From: Chrysemys picta bellii
Taxonomy: Eukaryota > Chordata > Testudines > Emydidae
Length of the DNA: 64,000 bases
Direction: 5' to 3'
NCBI RefSeq assembly: GCF_011386835.1
Contig: NC_088797.1
Location: forward strand, 92,452,264-92,516,263
Part shown: positions 13,105 through 25,959 of the stretch, one piece after another
How positions within the stretch are numbered: the stretch's first letter is position 1
Layout: each line of letters begins with the position of its first letter
Notes under the pieces: model-generated
What the model was told of the DNA's origin: nothing
The model's input: the letters and a program-made list of their open reading frames with translations, nothing else
The model's database searches: none
Translations under genes and position numbers: made by a program

Positions 13105-13616
13105 ATTTTCCAAATTTAAGTACATGTGAATATAAATGATGATACACATAGTGTATTTTCAGAATGTATGTACAATTTCTTGAGAAAAATAAATTCCACT
13201 CCTTTTGTAGTTACAAGTTTTAAATCTTGAGTTTTTAAGACTATTTCTTTCACAGTGAAGCAGGTTTGGGGTTTTATTTTACACTACATTTTCAAAAATT
13301 CTATGTTTGCCATAATGAATCAGTTTATCAATACTTTTTGCAGGTAAAATTGATTTTTCCAAATTTTCCAAATTTAAGTACATGTGAATATAAATGATGA
13401 TACACATAGTGTATTTTCAGAATGTATGTACAATTTCTTGAGAAAAATAAATTCCACTCCTTTTGTAGTTACAAGTTTTAAATCTTGAGTTTTTAAGACT
13501 ATTTCTTTCACAGTGAAGCAGGTTTGGGGTTTTATTTTACACTACATTTTCAAAAATTCTATGTTTGCCATAATGAATCAGTTTATCAATACTTTTTGCA
13601 GGTAAAATTGATTTTT
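13105..13616. repeat. Perfect 258-bp tandem duplication
   Basis: Positions 13105-13358 reappear at 13363-13616 at an offset of 258 bp. By eye the two copies show no mismatch across about 254 bp, from ATTTTCCAAATTTAAG to GTAAAATTGATTTTTC. The unit is unique-looking AT-rich sequence with no known repeat in it. The identity implies a very recent duplication, a length polymorphism, or an assembly artefact. Confidence 0.95.
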
Positions 13617-13684
13617 CACTCCCTCCTCTACAGTGAACAGCAACAAGGAGATCTGTGGTGTTAAATTGCTTAGAGGCAGCAGAT

Positions 13685-13850
13685 AAGGTTCTATTTCTAA
13701 TTGTGCCACAGACTTCCTGTGTGACCTTGGACACAATCTCTCCGTATTTCGGTTTTTTCATTTGTAAAATAAAGAAAACACTTACCATATATGGGGATTA
13801 TAAGGCTTAATTCATTAATATCTGCAAACCATTTTGAGGTAGTGCTATAG
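13685..13850 (+). mobile_element. MIR-type CORE-SINE fragment
   Basis: Contains TTCCTGTGTGACCTTGGACA, a degraded form of the MIR core, followed by a CTCTCCGTATTTCGG segment and TTTGTAAAATAAAG, which follow the MIR consensus order (GACCTTGGGCAAGTCAC, CCTCAGTTTCC, TCTGTAAAATGGGG). The tRNA-derived head is not clear. Confidence 0.6.
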
Positions 13851-16800
13851 AAGGGAAAATTATTATTAAATTATAGACTATATTTAGGGGAACCTTACAT
13901 CCTGCTGGGGTTCTGCCACCTTTCTGCTCCTGCCTGACTTCCCTGAAGATCACTGAGGGCTGGTGATAGTGAATGTGAAGCTGTTTGCTCGACTGAACCT
14001 CAAATTTTACAAGGTCAAGCTGTTCCACAGACCATGATGGTCCTGGGAAGTATAGTGCAGGAGAAGATGCCAATTGCAGGATAGTACAAAGGGCATAACT
14101 AGTCTTGGAAGGATTAGATTTTTATCAGTAAATGTTGGTAAATGTTGATTTTACCTGTGAGAAATATTTCCATTGCTACTAATTGAATTTACAGATAGGC
14201 AAACTAAGAAAAATGTTGCTTGAGAATTATAGTTTGTTTTAACAAGTATATTTTGTACATTTTGACATGTGATGTTGACAGTTTGTGTTCTAATGGTTGG
14301 AAACTTTAACTTTTTGAATCTCAACATCTACTGTCATTAAATAATTATTGTCTGAGTCTTGCCCCCTGCCCTAATTTCCCACAACTGTGAAAATGTAATT
14401 CAATAAAAATCAAAGGGAAAGCTTAAAAATAAACATCAATATTATTTGTCAAACTTACACAAAACTAAAAATTGAATTCTGCTAACCCTAATCATAACAG
14501 ACAAGCTCAGCCAGTTACTGAGGTAGAACATGAGAAGCTAAATGGGCCAGCCAAGAGAGACAAAACTCTACTGGATGCTTTTTGATACATTTTTAATGTA
14601 GACAGGCTGTATTGTAAAGCCTGAAATTCTAGTCTAGGAGAAGCAGGATACTTTTCAAAGAAATCTGTTTTGCTCGATACTCTTCCTCCCGGTTGGGCAA
14701 TATTGTCAATTGGCCAAACTATACATAGCAGATGAAGCTAAGGAACTGGACTGTCAGCTGCAAATTACTGCTCTCTAATTTGCTGCCTCACCCTAGCTGG
14801 GGGTACAGGTTTGCACATCCCAAGGGATGCTCTAAACTATGCTAGCTGACCATGGTCCTCTACCATATGGGAATTTCCAGAATGTTTCATGTTCTGGCCA
14901 CTGTGCCTGCCCTCTCAACACACATTTCTTGCCCCATAAACACTATGTACTGGTGGTTGTAGATAGGAGGTGTAGGAGCTGGATCCGTACTTGCTAGGGA
15001 CTTCTCCCTACCAGAGGTATCCCCAGCAAGAGACTTGTGGTAAGTTTCTCCTCTGCTTGTAGCTCTTCAGTGCTGCAAAGAGACCAAGGTGGAGAATCCA
15101 CCCACCACATTTTAGATATTATGGTGGTTATTATTTCTTGATCGTTTTCTCTGAAGTCCTTCTAATATGTCTATATTTTTCTGGTAATGAAGTGCCCACG
15201 ACTGGTTTTGCAAAAGTAGCCTGACCAGTCATAGATAAAGAGAGTATTACCTCCTTATTCCATGATGTGATATTTCAGTATATGAAGACTCAGATCACGT
15301 GTCTTTTTTTACTCCAATATTTCATTGTAAATTCCCATCTAACATACTGTCCAATATCATCTTTAAGTCATTTTCAGCATTATTGTAAACATACATTAAA
15401 AATATTTTAAAGTTGGCTCCACTGCTGCTTAAAAAGAAGAATAAACACACATACACACTGCCCACATGAGCATACATGCACACACACACCATCACAGAGG
15501 ACATAATGTGCATCCACTGATAAGTAAGGAACTTTTTTCTTAATATTGTCTTCAGTAAAACTACAAAAATATACTAGGTCATTTTTCTACAATTTCTTCC
15601 AAGGGCATGAAGAGACCTGATATACAGCAACATTTATTCTATAGTGGAACAAAAACACTTATCAGCCAAAAGGAAAAAACAAATGACTTTTGGGAAAGAA
15701 CTATTTAGCCTTACACCTGCTTTTCTTCTGAAGATCATCTTTCTACATTTCCTCTCCATTAATGGGCACATTGTCACTTGAAACTCCCAGAAGAACGTTA
15801 ATGGCTTCTACATTTCCTGGTATTAGCAACAGTGGTTTCAAATTAGCTCCTATTGCTGCAAGGCAGAATTGAAAATGAATACGAGAAGGGCTGAACTCAG
15901 CTACATGTCGAACGAGTATAATTGTAGAATTTTACTGTAAAACATTTTACTGTAAAACACAGCTGACTCCTGATTAATAATAAGGAATTCAATCATGTTG
16001 TAAAAGGAGCTACAGGCAAGTTCAGATATAATTTTTAAGTTACACAAGGGAATTATAATGATACTGAATGTCTGCACTTATCAAGGCTAAAAAGCACTTA
16101 CTTTCTAAATAGAAATTAATGTATTAGCCAACGTTAGTATAAAAAATATATATATTTTTCCTCATAGCACAGAATATATCCCTTGGAAGAGGACCCACAT
16201 AAAACTCTGCTCCCAGGGTTCCTATAATAGCCCTGTGTAGGAAGGGTTTGCTGGCATAGTGACCAGGAAAGGGACCTCAACAATCTTTGAACTGAGCCAC
16301 CAGATCCAGTGGCCAGGAATCTCTCCATAGTGTACACAGAGGGACCAGAAAATGCTATTGCACTCCAACCCAAAGGCTGGGATGCAGCCGCTGGCCTGCC
16401 CAAGGCCTTTTTCTCCCATACCTTTGGCTTAGTTCGCAGCACAAATCACATTTACTTATACTTCGTGTAGGTGGGAGTGGAGGTGAATTTCACCATAACG
16501 AATAACTAGAGTTAAGTGCTATTAAGCCGGCAGGGGTTCTCATTCATTTCTGCTGCACTACTCCTACTAAACACACTTCTTTTCTCTTTCCTTTTATTAT
16601 GTTTCTCTTCTCTTGCATGCTGTTTGTCTCTGCTCAGCTGATATATTGTTCTGCATTATTTCTATTGCTTTCTCAATGTGTCTGGTTAGTATACAATTAT
16701 TATTTGTTCTTTCAAATTGGGGTGTAATGCTATCACAAAGCATTTTTTCTTTGTTTTTTCTTGATACTGGCTGTCTAGAAAATGAACTTCTTAGACAGTG

Positions 16801-18090
16801 TAAATACATGTTCCTTCAAATAACAGACTATTAAGTATTGTCATTAGACATCCCCACTGATATACACACTCAGCACCGAATTTGGAACCACCTAGAAAGC
16901 AGTGAATGTTGGGGCCACAGATTCTCCTTTATGGTACTGAGCATCTGGACATGAGGTAATATACTGTAATTGTTGCAGCCCCAAGTCCCCCTCAGTTCCT
17001 TCCAATCACTGAAGCAATGCAATTGTAGCCTCTAATTGCAGCCCTCTACTGTTTTGTGTTACTGTTTTCTTGAATAACATACTCCCATATTCATTTGGTT
17101 CTTTACTACATTAGGTAAAATTTTTCTTGTTTCTTTTTCTTGTCAGTATTTGTTTCATTGTTTGTCTCGCACCATTGGGCTGTCGCAGTTTTGTACTATC
17201 AGTTCCATGCCATATTTTAATTTATCTCTGGTGATTCCCTTTATTTTTCAGCCATTTTGGTTTTGGTTGAATATGAAAGAGAGACAGGTTTCAAGTGGTT
17301 CCCATCATTGCAGGGATAAGATGTCAGTCAACAATCACCACTTGCTTTGACTGCATTTTCTGGGGTAGGATTACTAGCTCACTCTGTTTTATTTTTATCT
17401 CTGTACTTGAAGGGATCATGAGTCCTGACACTTGTGGAGGAGACCTTGAGAACCTCTCTGGAAGATTTTATTTTTGGTGCTTGATTGATATCGGTCCCAG
17501 TACCAGGAAAAGTCAGACTCCAGATGTTAGTAGTGCCAGGAGGGACCAAGAAGACTAAACAGACTAAGAATCGTATAAGCACGGCTCTTTCTGCCTTTCC
17601 CTAGCTCTTAGGAGAAGAGGTAAAGACAAGAGGAGAAAACACCACCATGCCCCTGTATCCTCATTCAAAGTCCAAGAAAATAACTGGAAGGCTAAGATTT
17701 GAGGGGGGGATTCAGCACAGATTGAGTCTTTGAAACCAAGCAAATTGAGTACTTCAGCAACTAGTTGTTGAGCCAGGAGGGAAGAAACATCTACCAATAC
17801 TTTGCAGATGGCCAATCTGAATTCAAGTGCCAATAGGTTTCCAGATAATGATTATGGGTTTTTAAGACAGTCCAGTCTCCTTCTTCCAACTCTTCCTCTA
17901 TATGCCTGAACAGAGATCCCTCACCTATTATTTTATTTGAGGTTACAGGTAGGGGTCTGCAGGCTCGATGGCATCTGAATCCAAGGTTCATTTCAGGAGT
18001 TCTTAGATCCATGTAGCTACCATAGCTTGGGCTGGTTCTTATGCTTGGCGACTCCAGATTTACAGAAAGCCCCTTCTTGGGATAGTGATA
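13851..18090. other. Intronic sequence, nothing recognised
   Basis: About 4.2 kb without an identifiable exon or classified repeat. Short open frames at 13807-14073, 16134-16442 and 17295-17833 have no known domain. AT-rich throughout, with CA-rich bases near 15448-15490. Confidence 0.5.
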
Positions 18091-20085
18091 TATATAGTTG
18101 GTGCTTTAAAAGGGGCTAATTTCACAAAGCTGAAAACAATTATGAGCCATATCAGCTGGGAGGAAGAATTTAATCAGAAAAAGGTGAATGATAATTGGGA
18201 ATTATGTAAGAACACTTTACTAGATGTCCCCAAAGCCACAGTCCCAGAATCTAGGAAAAGGCCATATTAGTTGTTAAAATGACCTGATTGAGAGGGAAAT
18301 GAAGGCAGCTATAAAATGATAAATGACAAATGGAAGAAGGGAGAAGTTGATTGTAATGAGTATAAATCAGATGCTAGGAATTACATAAAATTAATAAGGG
18401 AAACAAAGGGACATAAGGAAAAATCTAAGGCCAGCAGAATTATGGAGAATAAGAATTAGTTTTTTTAAGTATGTTAGGAACAATGGAATTGGTCCATTAC
18501 TAGATGTGAATGATGATATTGTCAAAAATAATGCAGAAATGGCACAAATGTTCAGTACATTTTTCTGTTCTGTATTTGGGGAAAAACAAACAGATGATGT
18601 AGTCATGTCATATGATAACACTCTTTCCATTCCAAATAGAGCTACTTTAGTATCTTCTGTTTAAAATCCTTCTGAGATACTAGTGACTCTGAAAAAGATT
18701 TTGGGGTGGGAGTAGATAATCAGCTGAACATGATAACCCTGGGGGAATTCTGTGCCACTGTGTACATGCATAATTAATGAGCTGTGAATATTTTTAATTT
18801 TGTGCACAGAAAAATGCTTCTGCTGAAAATTTGTTGCAGTTCTGCCTTTTTCCCACCAGAGGGCAGCCTATCCCAGCCAGCTAGGGAAGAGGAAGAGCCT
18901 GCATAGCCTTCTTCACAATGCCTGTAGGGCCAGGTCAGGAGACGGGGTTATGGGGAGACAGACAGCATGGGGTTGCTGGTGGGTCAGACAGGGGCTCATA
19001 AGGGCTATTGGGGGACGATAGACTGGGGAAGGGGGTTCAATGGGAGTGGAGGCTTGAGGCCACAGGGAGGATGAAGGTGTAGGGCCACATGGTGATGGGA
19101 GACGAGGTGCAGGGCCACATAGGGATGGGGGAATGGCTGAGTGGGGGGAACAGAGACACATGTGGACAGGGGGAGGAGGTGCAAGGACACATGGAGATGG
19201 GCGGAGTGGATGTCTGAGTGGGGGTGGAGGAACACATGTGTCTGACTCAATGGAAGAGGCTAGGGGTCAGCCAGGTTCTGCATGGGGGAAGCTCCCTAAC
19301 AGTCCCTCACCACCCGTCAAAAAAACCTGTTCCATACTTTTCCAACCATACCCCACAACCCTCCCAAGTTCACACCCAGGCTCCTTCCCAGCAATTATTT
19401 CCCTCTCCCTCAGCTCCTCTGTTACTCCTGACTCCCCCCAGCCTTTGCACTGCTGCTGGGGGGTGCAGTAAATATGATTCTGTACTGTAGTTAAAATAAA
19501 TTATTACTCAGAGTTCTGTATTAATATGCCTAGTAAGGAATCTATTTGTCAAAAAAACATTTTCTGAATCTTTTTTGTTGTCTGTATTGTTACAGACATA
19601 CTTGCTGACAGGTATTTTGAAACAAATGACCAAAATAATTGAAACTGGTGTGATTATATTTGTTATTTTGACAAATAAAATATGCAGAATTTTGCAGAAT
19701 TTGCAAATATTGTGTGCAGAATTTTTAATTTTGTGGTGCAGAATTCCCCCAGGAGTAACATGAGCTTCCAGTATGATGATGAGCCAAAAGGGCTGTTGTG
19801 ACTTTTCAATGCATAAACTGGGGAATCTCCAGTAGGAGAAGAGAAGTTATTTGACCTCTATATTTGGCACTGGTATAACTGCTACTGAACTATTGTGTTC
19901 AGTTCCCGTGTCCATAATTCAAGAAGGATGTTGACAAATTAGAGAAGGTTTAGAGAAGAGCCATGAGAATGATGAAAGGATAGGAAAACATCCCTTATGA
20001 GCTCAATCTATGTAGTTTAACAAAAAGAACATTAAGGGATTACTTGATCACAATGTATAAGCGGGGAACAAGGTTCTTTCCATTC
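18090..20085 (+). mobile_element. CR1/L3-like LINE relic, interrupted by a 1-kb element
   Basis: The left part (18090-18733) contains GANFTKLKTIMSHISWEEEF at the end of an endonuclease-like region, then stops, then a segment resembling the CR1 stretch before the reverse transcriptase (KASRIMENK; MFSTFFCSVFGEKQ). Near 18680 it jumps to DSEKDFGVGVDNQLNM, equivalent to the DLGV..DSSLK region late in reverse transcriptase, so the central catalytic part is deleted. The right part (19757-20085) resumes the same frame at S-F-Q and continues with FSSRVHNSRRMLTN. The 18734-19756 insertion cleanly splits the codons between NQLNM and SFQ. Non-functional. Confidence 0.75.
18734..19756. mobile_element. 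1-kb terminal-inverted-repeat element nested in a LINE
   Basis: The left end TAACCCTGGGGGAATTCTG and the inverted right end ACTCCTGGGGGAATTCTG match over about 17 bases. AACATGA flanks it on both sides (18727-18733 and 19757-19763), a 6- to 7-bp target duplication. The interior has a G-rich minisatellite-like part (about 18940-19260, units with GGGCCACATGG and GGAGATGGG) and an AT-rich 3' half. It encodes no transposase, so it is non-autonomous. Superfamily not assigned; the duplication length is short for a hAT. Confidence 0.8.
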
Positions 20086-21403
20086 GTAAGGCCCTCAGGC
20101 TGGCTTTGACTTCTTCCTCAAATATCACTAAATTTCCTAGTAGTACCTACAGCTCAATGAGAAGGCTGGTCCAGACATAACCCACAAATCTGCTCAAACA
20201 AAGTAAGCCAGGAGATTAGATGTAGTGGGAGGGAAGTCATACTCCTCTGTAACCTGGCAGACAGAAAATTATTAGCTCCATATGACTTTTTTTTGTGGCA
20301 CAAGACATATGAATTTCTTCTAAACCCCTTAAATTCATGAGTCATCAGGAATACAGAACAGACCTGAAGTTTTACTGATAACCTCAAACTGATCTCATCT
20401 GGTATTTAGACCGCCTAAACCTGATAGAGAAGTTTCTTTCCTGCTCCCAGTTCTTCGAGATCTCTTCTCTAAAAGATGGTCAAATTCTCCTTTTAAATTG
20501 CAAATCCCTAGAACTGGCTGCCTAGATCATAAAACCCTGCAGACTGGAACTGTGAGTATTCTTTCAAGGTGCAGAAAATCATATCAGAAAGTCACAAACT
20601 ATCTACTATGCAGCAAAATGGAATTGATTTTCTATCTGGGCACTTCAAAGACATCTTACTCCAGCCTTTCCTTCCATATCTGCTATTTTGGACTATTTGT
20701 TATCATTAAATAAATATTTTACTACAGTATATAGTCAAAGTTCATCTAGCAATCATATCAGCCTAACATATTTATTTCAGGGATCTTCTGCATTCAGACA
20801 TCCAGAGGTTACAAAATTTCTAAAATGACTGATTCACACTTAACATTTATTAGTATTATATCTGAGCATGAACCACCTTCTTGGAATCTACATTTACTTC
20901 TCAACAAGTTGATAGAATCTCCACTGGAAATTTTGTGATAGTGTTTACTGTATGACATGTACCTGAAGACTACATTCTTCATAACAATAACATCAGCACG
21001 GAAAGCCATTGTGGTACAGGCCCTAATGAAAGAACCCCCATATAAAGAATTCTAGAAGAATGAGATGTTTCTACACCTAAGCCCCGAATCCTTATCTAAA
21101 GTAATCTTGAAGTAGCACCAAACCAGTTTAACTGCTTCCCCTCCTAAACACAATACTCAACAAAATCTAAAAAATTCATACAACATTTCTGTCTTCTCCT
21201 GCATTCCACATGTGATATTCAGTTCAGGAGAGTAGTACTGCAATGTTTATCTAACTAGTTCTCCTTAGACTTGGAAGTTAGGGCATTACTGCACAAGAAT
21301 GACAATACTGGAAGAGAACACATTGCTTACCAGTAATCTTTTCCCTCTTCTTCCCCAAAACAAAATACATATAAAGCTTTTAGTCATGCCATATATATAC
21401 ACA

Positions 21404-21437
<34 letters not shown>

Positions 21438-21690
21438 TCATACAACACACGCTAGTAGAAATAGAACCAAATGTTGTTGCTCACCTGACTTCTTGCTCTT
21501 TTTAACTCACTAAAGTTAATGGGAATTTTACATAAGTAAGGTCAGGAGGATTTGATCTTTAACATGCACCATTCAGCAAAAGGCTGACTAGCTTGTTTTA
21601 GAATTGCACAAAACAGAGGGACAGAGGCTCAGAAGCACTTGTGGTTTTCTTAAATTTTACAGTTATCTGAGCATATATGAGGATAAGTAC
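20086..21690. other. Intronic sequence, nothing recognised except a TA repeat
   Basis: No exon or classified repeat. A (TG)n(TA)n tract lies at 21403-21437. Confidence 0.5.
21403..21437. repeat. (TA)n microsatellite
   Basis: GTGTGTGTATATATATA followed by more TA units. Confidence 0.9.
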
Positions 21691-21697
21691 GAAAATG

Positions 21698-21850
21698 CAT
21701 ACTCAGGGTTTATCTACATGGCGTGGCAATGTGCACTACAGGGTTCTGAATTGTAAAGCACACCAATGTGTTGTGCACTAACTGGTTTGTTATGCAGACC
21801 CTGCTGCTGTGCATTAAAAGTTCCCTAGTGTGCATTCACGCAGTGCTGTT
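21698..21850. mobile_element. Harbinger-type MITE fragment
   Basis: Starts CAGGGTTTATCTACATGG and has repeated TGTGCACTA/TGTGCATTA motifs, the style of the turtle Harbinger MITEs in the 58-60 kb cluster. No clear right end, so it is a fragment or a misreading. Confidence 0.35.
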
Positions 21851-22617
21851 TGAAAGTTTGAAAATCCCACCGCACAACCCCACTCCAGCCAGCAGAGCTC
21901 TGTTTTCTTACTAGGCCCACTTGCTGCCTCTGCAGAATTTAGCTTTGAGAAATGTAAATCTAGCCATATTAAGCAAATTGATTCTTTTGTTTTAATTTCA
22001 TTTTCTGTTTTAGTAGATCTTTTTATTGTTGTTAAGATTACTAGTGGATGAGTAATTCCATGCAGCTGTTCCCAATAAGAAAGAGAACCCCACAGCCTAA
22101 AGAGTTTCTGGAACTGACCCATCCCTCTTAGTCTTGGTCAAAGGGACATGGGCAGCTGTATTTATTATCAGAATGTGAAGAATGGAAGAAGCAGAAAGAC
22201 CCAGGAGGAGATGAGAGTTGAGAATGGTGTTGGCCACAATCACAAATATGATTAAAAACCTATAAGAAATAGCAGTCAGAAAAAATCTGTTATTTTCTTA
22301 TTTTCTGTTTAAGATAATAGGAAAAAGACAGAGCTGATGAGTTGTTAAAGTAGCAGCAGCTAATAGAGCTGTGCAGAGCAAGAAACCTTTACTTTAACAT
22401 CTTAGCAAAGAACAGCTCTGCTATACACTGCATCAGTGGGACCATGACTAGAATGGTCACCCAGGGCCAAATAGAGGCTCAGAAGTTGAAGAGACTGGAG
22501 ATACCTCAAGTCAGGGTAAACAGGAACAAACGGTGCCAAGAACCAGTCCAGACAGTAGAGGTTGAGGGAGGGTGAACTGGAGCAGGCTAACCATGAGAAT
22601 TCAAGGCAGAGGAAGAC

Positions 22618-22690
22618 TCATGAACTCAAAGGTTTTAAGTCAGAAGAGACCATCATGATCATCTAGTCTGACCTCCTGTACATTGCAAAT
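22618..22690. repeat. Fragment of a CR1-associated dispersed repeat
   Basis: AGTCAGAAGAGACCATCATG followed by ATCATCTAGTCTGACCTCCT is a widely shared reptile repeat motif. Only about 70 bp is recognisable. Confidence 0.5.
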
Positions 22691-23111
22691 GGGAGTGCAG
22701 AGGAAGACTGCATCATCTGCAAAGATGAAAGGTGTGTCTACCCTGATGGGAGAAACACTAGATCATCATCCAGGCTGAGTGCCCCAGATAAATTCAGGTT
22801 ATATTGGGAGAGACTGCAGCTGGGGGAAAGAAGTTCACATAAGTGGGGAAGGGGATGCCAGCGTGAACTAGAATGATTGCAAATGGAGACAGAAACCACA
22901 CATCTAATTGCACAGACCACAGGGATAATATATGAATATAAAGAGGGGGATAGTATAGATGTTTATTTAAAGGGGATGCACATTTAACCAGGTGACTGGC
23001 ATTAATAAGATGTGGTTTCTAACTCCTTTGTTGAATGGTAAGGCACTCTCCACTCATTCACCCACGAGTATTGTTTGGAATATAATATGTTTAAAATCAC
23101 TTTGATACAGA

Positions 23112-23645
23112 CATTTGAACTAACCCTTGAAGAATATAGAAAGAAATTTCAGTGAGCTCAGAAAAAGAGTTTTGAGATTTATTCTGAATTTGCAACTCAT
23201 TTGGGAGAGTATATAAAGGAATAGATGTATGGGAAAGGGGTTTCTATGCCAGAAGAGGCCGTTGAGGTGATGGGAATAAAGAAGTTCTATAAACTGTATT
23301 CTCATGAGTTGAGAGCAGGCCTTATTGAACGTAACCCCAAAACACTGTACATGGCAGGAAAACAAGCAGATGTATATATGGAGAGCTGGCCTGGAGTAGA
23401 TAAAGAGTTATCAAAGGATTGGCACAAAACAGGTTCCAACGGTGCGGTTATGGAGGATCCTTCACGGAATGGGAAATCTGCTCTCTCTAAGCCAGCTAGG
23501 GCATGACCGCTCCAAATCAACTCCCTTAAGGATATCTGCCAAACACAGGGTCATCTCACATATGGTTGCCCCATGAATGCACTGAAGTTAGGAGAAGTCC
23601 AAGCAGGAAATAAGCTGTGCTATGCCTCCTCTGGGGAGGAGGAGC
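23112..23645 (+). pseudogene. Retroelement gag relic: SCAN-like capsid segment and zinc knuckle
   Basis: One reading frame, broken by stops at 23153-23155, 23222-23224 and 23504-23506, reads like the C-terminal capsid domain of a Gmr1/gypsy-type gag, the ancestor of the vertebrate SCAN domain. Visible motifs are YSEFATHLGEYIKE before the second stop, EEAVEVMGIKKFYKLYSHEL, and ERNPKTLYMAGKQADVYMES. After the third stop the same frame gives DICQTQGHLTYGCP (about 23531-23572), a CX4HX4C zinc knuckle that has lost the first Cys of a CX2CX4HX4C motif. Order capsid then knuckle is that of gag. No protease or reverse transcriptase follows. It was identified by pattern only; a domesticated gene is unlikely given three stops. 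Confidence 0.6.
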
Positions 23646-25437
23646 AAAGAAATCAGATGCCCAGCCAAAGAGAACAGACATTCCTGTAACACTGGCATAT
23701 ATATATTGTGCTGCACCTTGACAAGCACAGAGGCACAACGTTCCCAGCAGGCGCAAGAGGTACAAATGAATAGGAAACTGTTTGAGGGCTCTTGTGATAC
23801 TCAGAAACATATTTTTTTAAAAGTATTAATGGAAGTTAGTACAGACAAGAGAAATCTTGTATGTCACATTGTAATCTAGAAGAACTTTGTATGATTTGAG
23901 TCATTACACTGTGCAAAATAGGCTTTCAGAATGGAAGTGCTGCAAGAGACTTGAATTTGTCAATAAAATAATGATAATAAGACCTAACATTCTGTAGCCT
24001 GTTTTATTTTCAAAGTGCTGTACACACCACAATTAATTCTCAGAGAAAGACCTAAAGATGTGATGAGAGACATTTCTAGCTATTTTAGGGACACAGATGA
24101 GAAACAGTGACCTTGATGCATGTGGACATTAAAAGCAAAACTAAATAGTACATTGAAATGTTTCAGGGGCAGCTTTATGAATCTTTCCAGTAACCGCCTC
24201 ATCAGAGAATAGTCATCAGCATCATTACATCCTTCTGCATACATCCTTTTGAGAAGCACTCCAGAAGACATGCTGTTGTAAATCCAGACCTGCTGAGTGC
24301 TGTCATATTCCTCTTGTACGTCATAAGCTCTAAGAGTACCACTTTATTTGAAATGTGGTATAGCTGATATACTCAAATGGTTAAATTCACACTTATCCCA
24401 AAGTCCCTTTGAAATTTAAGTGACCCAGGGATTTATTTATATAGCACAGAATGTAAGAGGCGCTTTTAGGAGGTCTTTCTAGTTATTTCATATTAATTAG
24501 TTCAGCTAGCAAAAGTATCTGCTTTACTCACTTTGATTCACATGGCAGATACTGTAGCAACAGACACTAAATAATATAATTGGATTTTTTCCTTACAAAT
24601 TTAAAGTGTCCTTAACTGGATATAATGTATGTCCAAGTCATAAGATATTAATAGCTATATAAAATAGGGGGAGACATAATTATTTAAACCTATTTGGTGC
24701 ACTGGAGTTCCTTCTAATGAAATAGCAATACAATCTGAAATTGATGATTGGTTTCTATGTTCCCCATATATTTCCGCATCACACAACTATTCTAACATTT
24801 AGGTAAACATTATCAAAAGCTAGCCAATCACAAATTAAGCTTTACACTTTACACTCATTACATTTACACGTAAGTTGCATGTATTTTTCTTTTCACAACA
24901 TATACAGCTCACATGCTCATACTTAGATTGTTTCTGGCTGCTATATAATTCTGGGAATTTTGCACTGAGATCATTTATATCTTTGAAGAACTGTCTTCAT
25001 TTCTTATTCTCTATTGTCATACCAATTCGGGTTTCCATAGAAACTGGGACTAAAGAGTGAAATCGTAAAATACAAATGAACAGGTCTAAACTGACAATGT
25101 TGTGTTTCATTAGATATATAAATGCAAACAGTAGGTACTTTGTATGCACTGCATTCTAATAAGTAAGCCAAATAACATTATATCTTATAAAATAAATTAA
25201 ATACACATTCTCAAGTCTGCAATCAGTTAATGCTTACTATTAGCAAAGTGATACTGTTTTTTATAGAATAAAAATGAGACATTTTTATTATTAAAACTTG
25301 CTTTCACAAGTGAGGGACAGATCCTGCATTTCTTGTGCACCCCAAATTCCCACTGACTGCAGTTTATTACAACTGGAGTTTTGGGTGTGCAGGATTGTAG
25401 CAATATATTATATTTTAAGATTTAATCTAGAGTCTTA
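23646..25437. other. Intronic sequence, nothing recognised
   Basis: AT-rich, no exon or classified repeat seen. The part just after 23645 may still belong to the retroelement. Confidence 0.5.
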
Positions 25438-25560
25438 GAGCCAGAATGTGATCTTACTTGTGCTAATGTAAAGGGTAACATCATTAATGCTACTGGAGTT
25501 GACTTCAGCAGAGTTACTCTGGTTTACCTCAGTCTAAATGAAATCAGAATTCTGGCCCTC
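25438..25560. repeat. Palindromic MITE-like repeat
   Basis: Left end AGCCAGAATGTGATCTTACT and right end AAATCAGAATTCTGGCCCT form an imperfect inverted repeat around a centre with GGAGTTGACTTCAGCAGAGT. Similar TTGACTTC-AATGGGAGTT motifs occur at 5060-5090, 42930-42950 and 46980-47045, an old amniote repeat type. Confidence 0.45.
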
Positions 25561-25959
25561 AGAGAGAGATTCTACTCTGGAAAAAATGTATATACATATA
25601 TCATTGTTTGTTCCCTTTTTAATGTCTCTCAATGTCTTCTATGTCAAATATGCTCAGTTTACAATTAACTGCAAAATTATTCTAGGACCTGAAAGTCAAG
25701 CTGTTCTCTTTCTGGCTTGTTTATAATCATCAGTAATGAAGATTCTGCACCAGTTCAACCTCATTGTCCTTAAACTCAGCCTTTGGTATACCTGTGTAAT
25801 CCCATTATCTACAACTGGGGTTGTACCAGCGTAACTGAAGGCCAAATTTGACATGAAACTAGAACCTAGGTTTTGATGCTGTATATTCTCACTACAAATC
25901 TGTAGAATTGGCCCTTAGTTCTGCTCATGATGCACAATCCAGAAGATAATCCACTTCAC

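Noticed and set aside
18913..19490. Pro/Ser/His-rich and Gly-rich open frames
   Set aside because: Low-complexity translation of the G-rich interior of the 1-kb inverted-repeat element.
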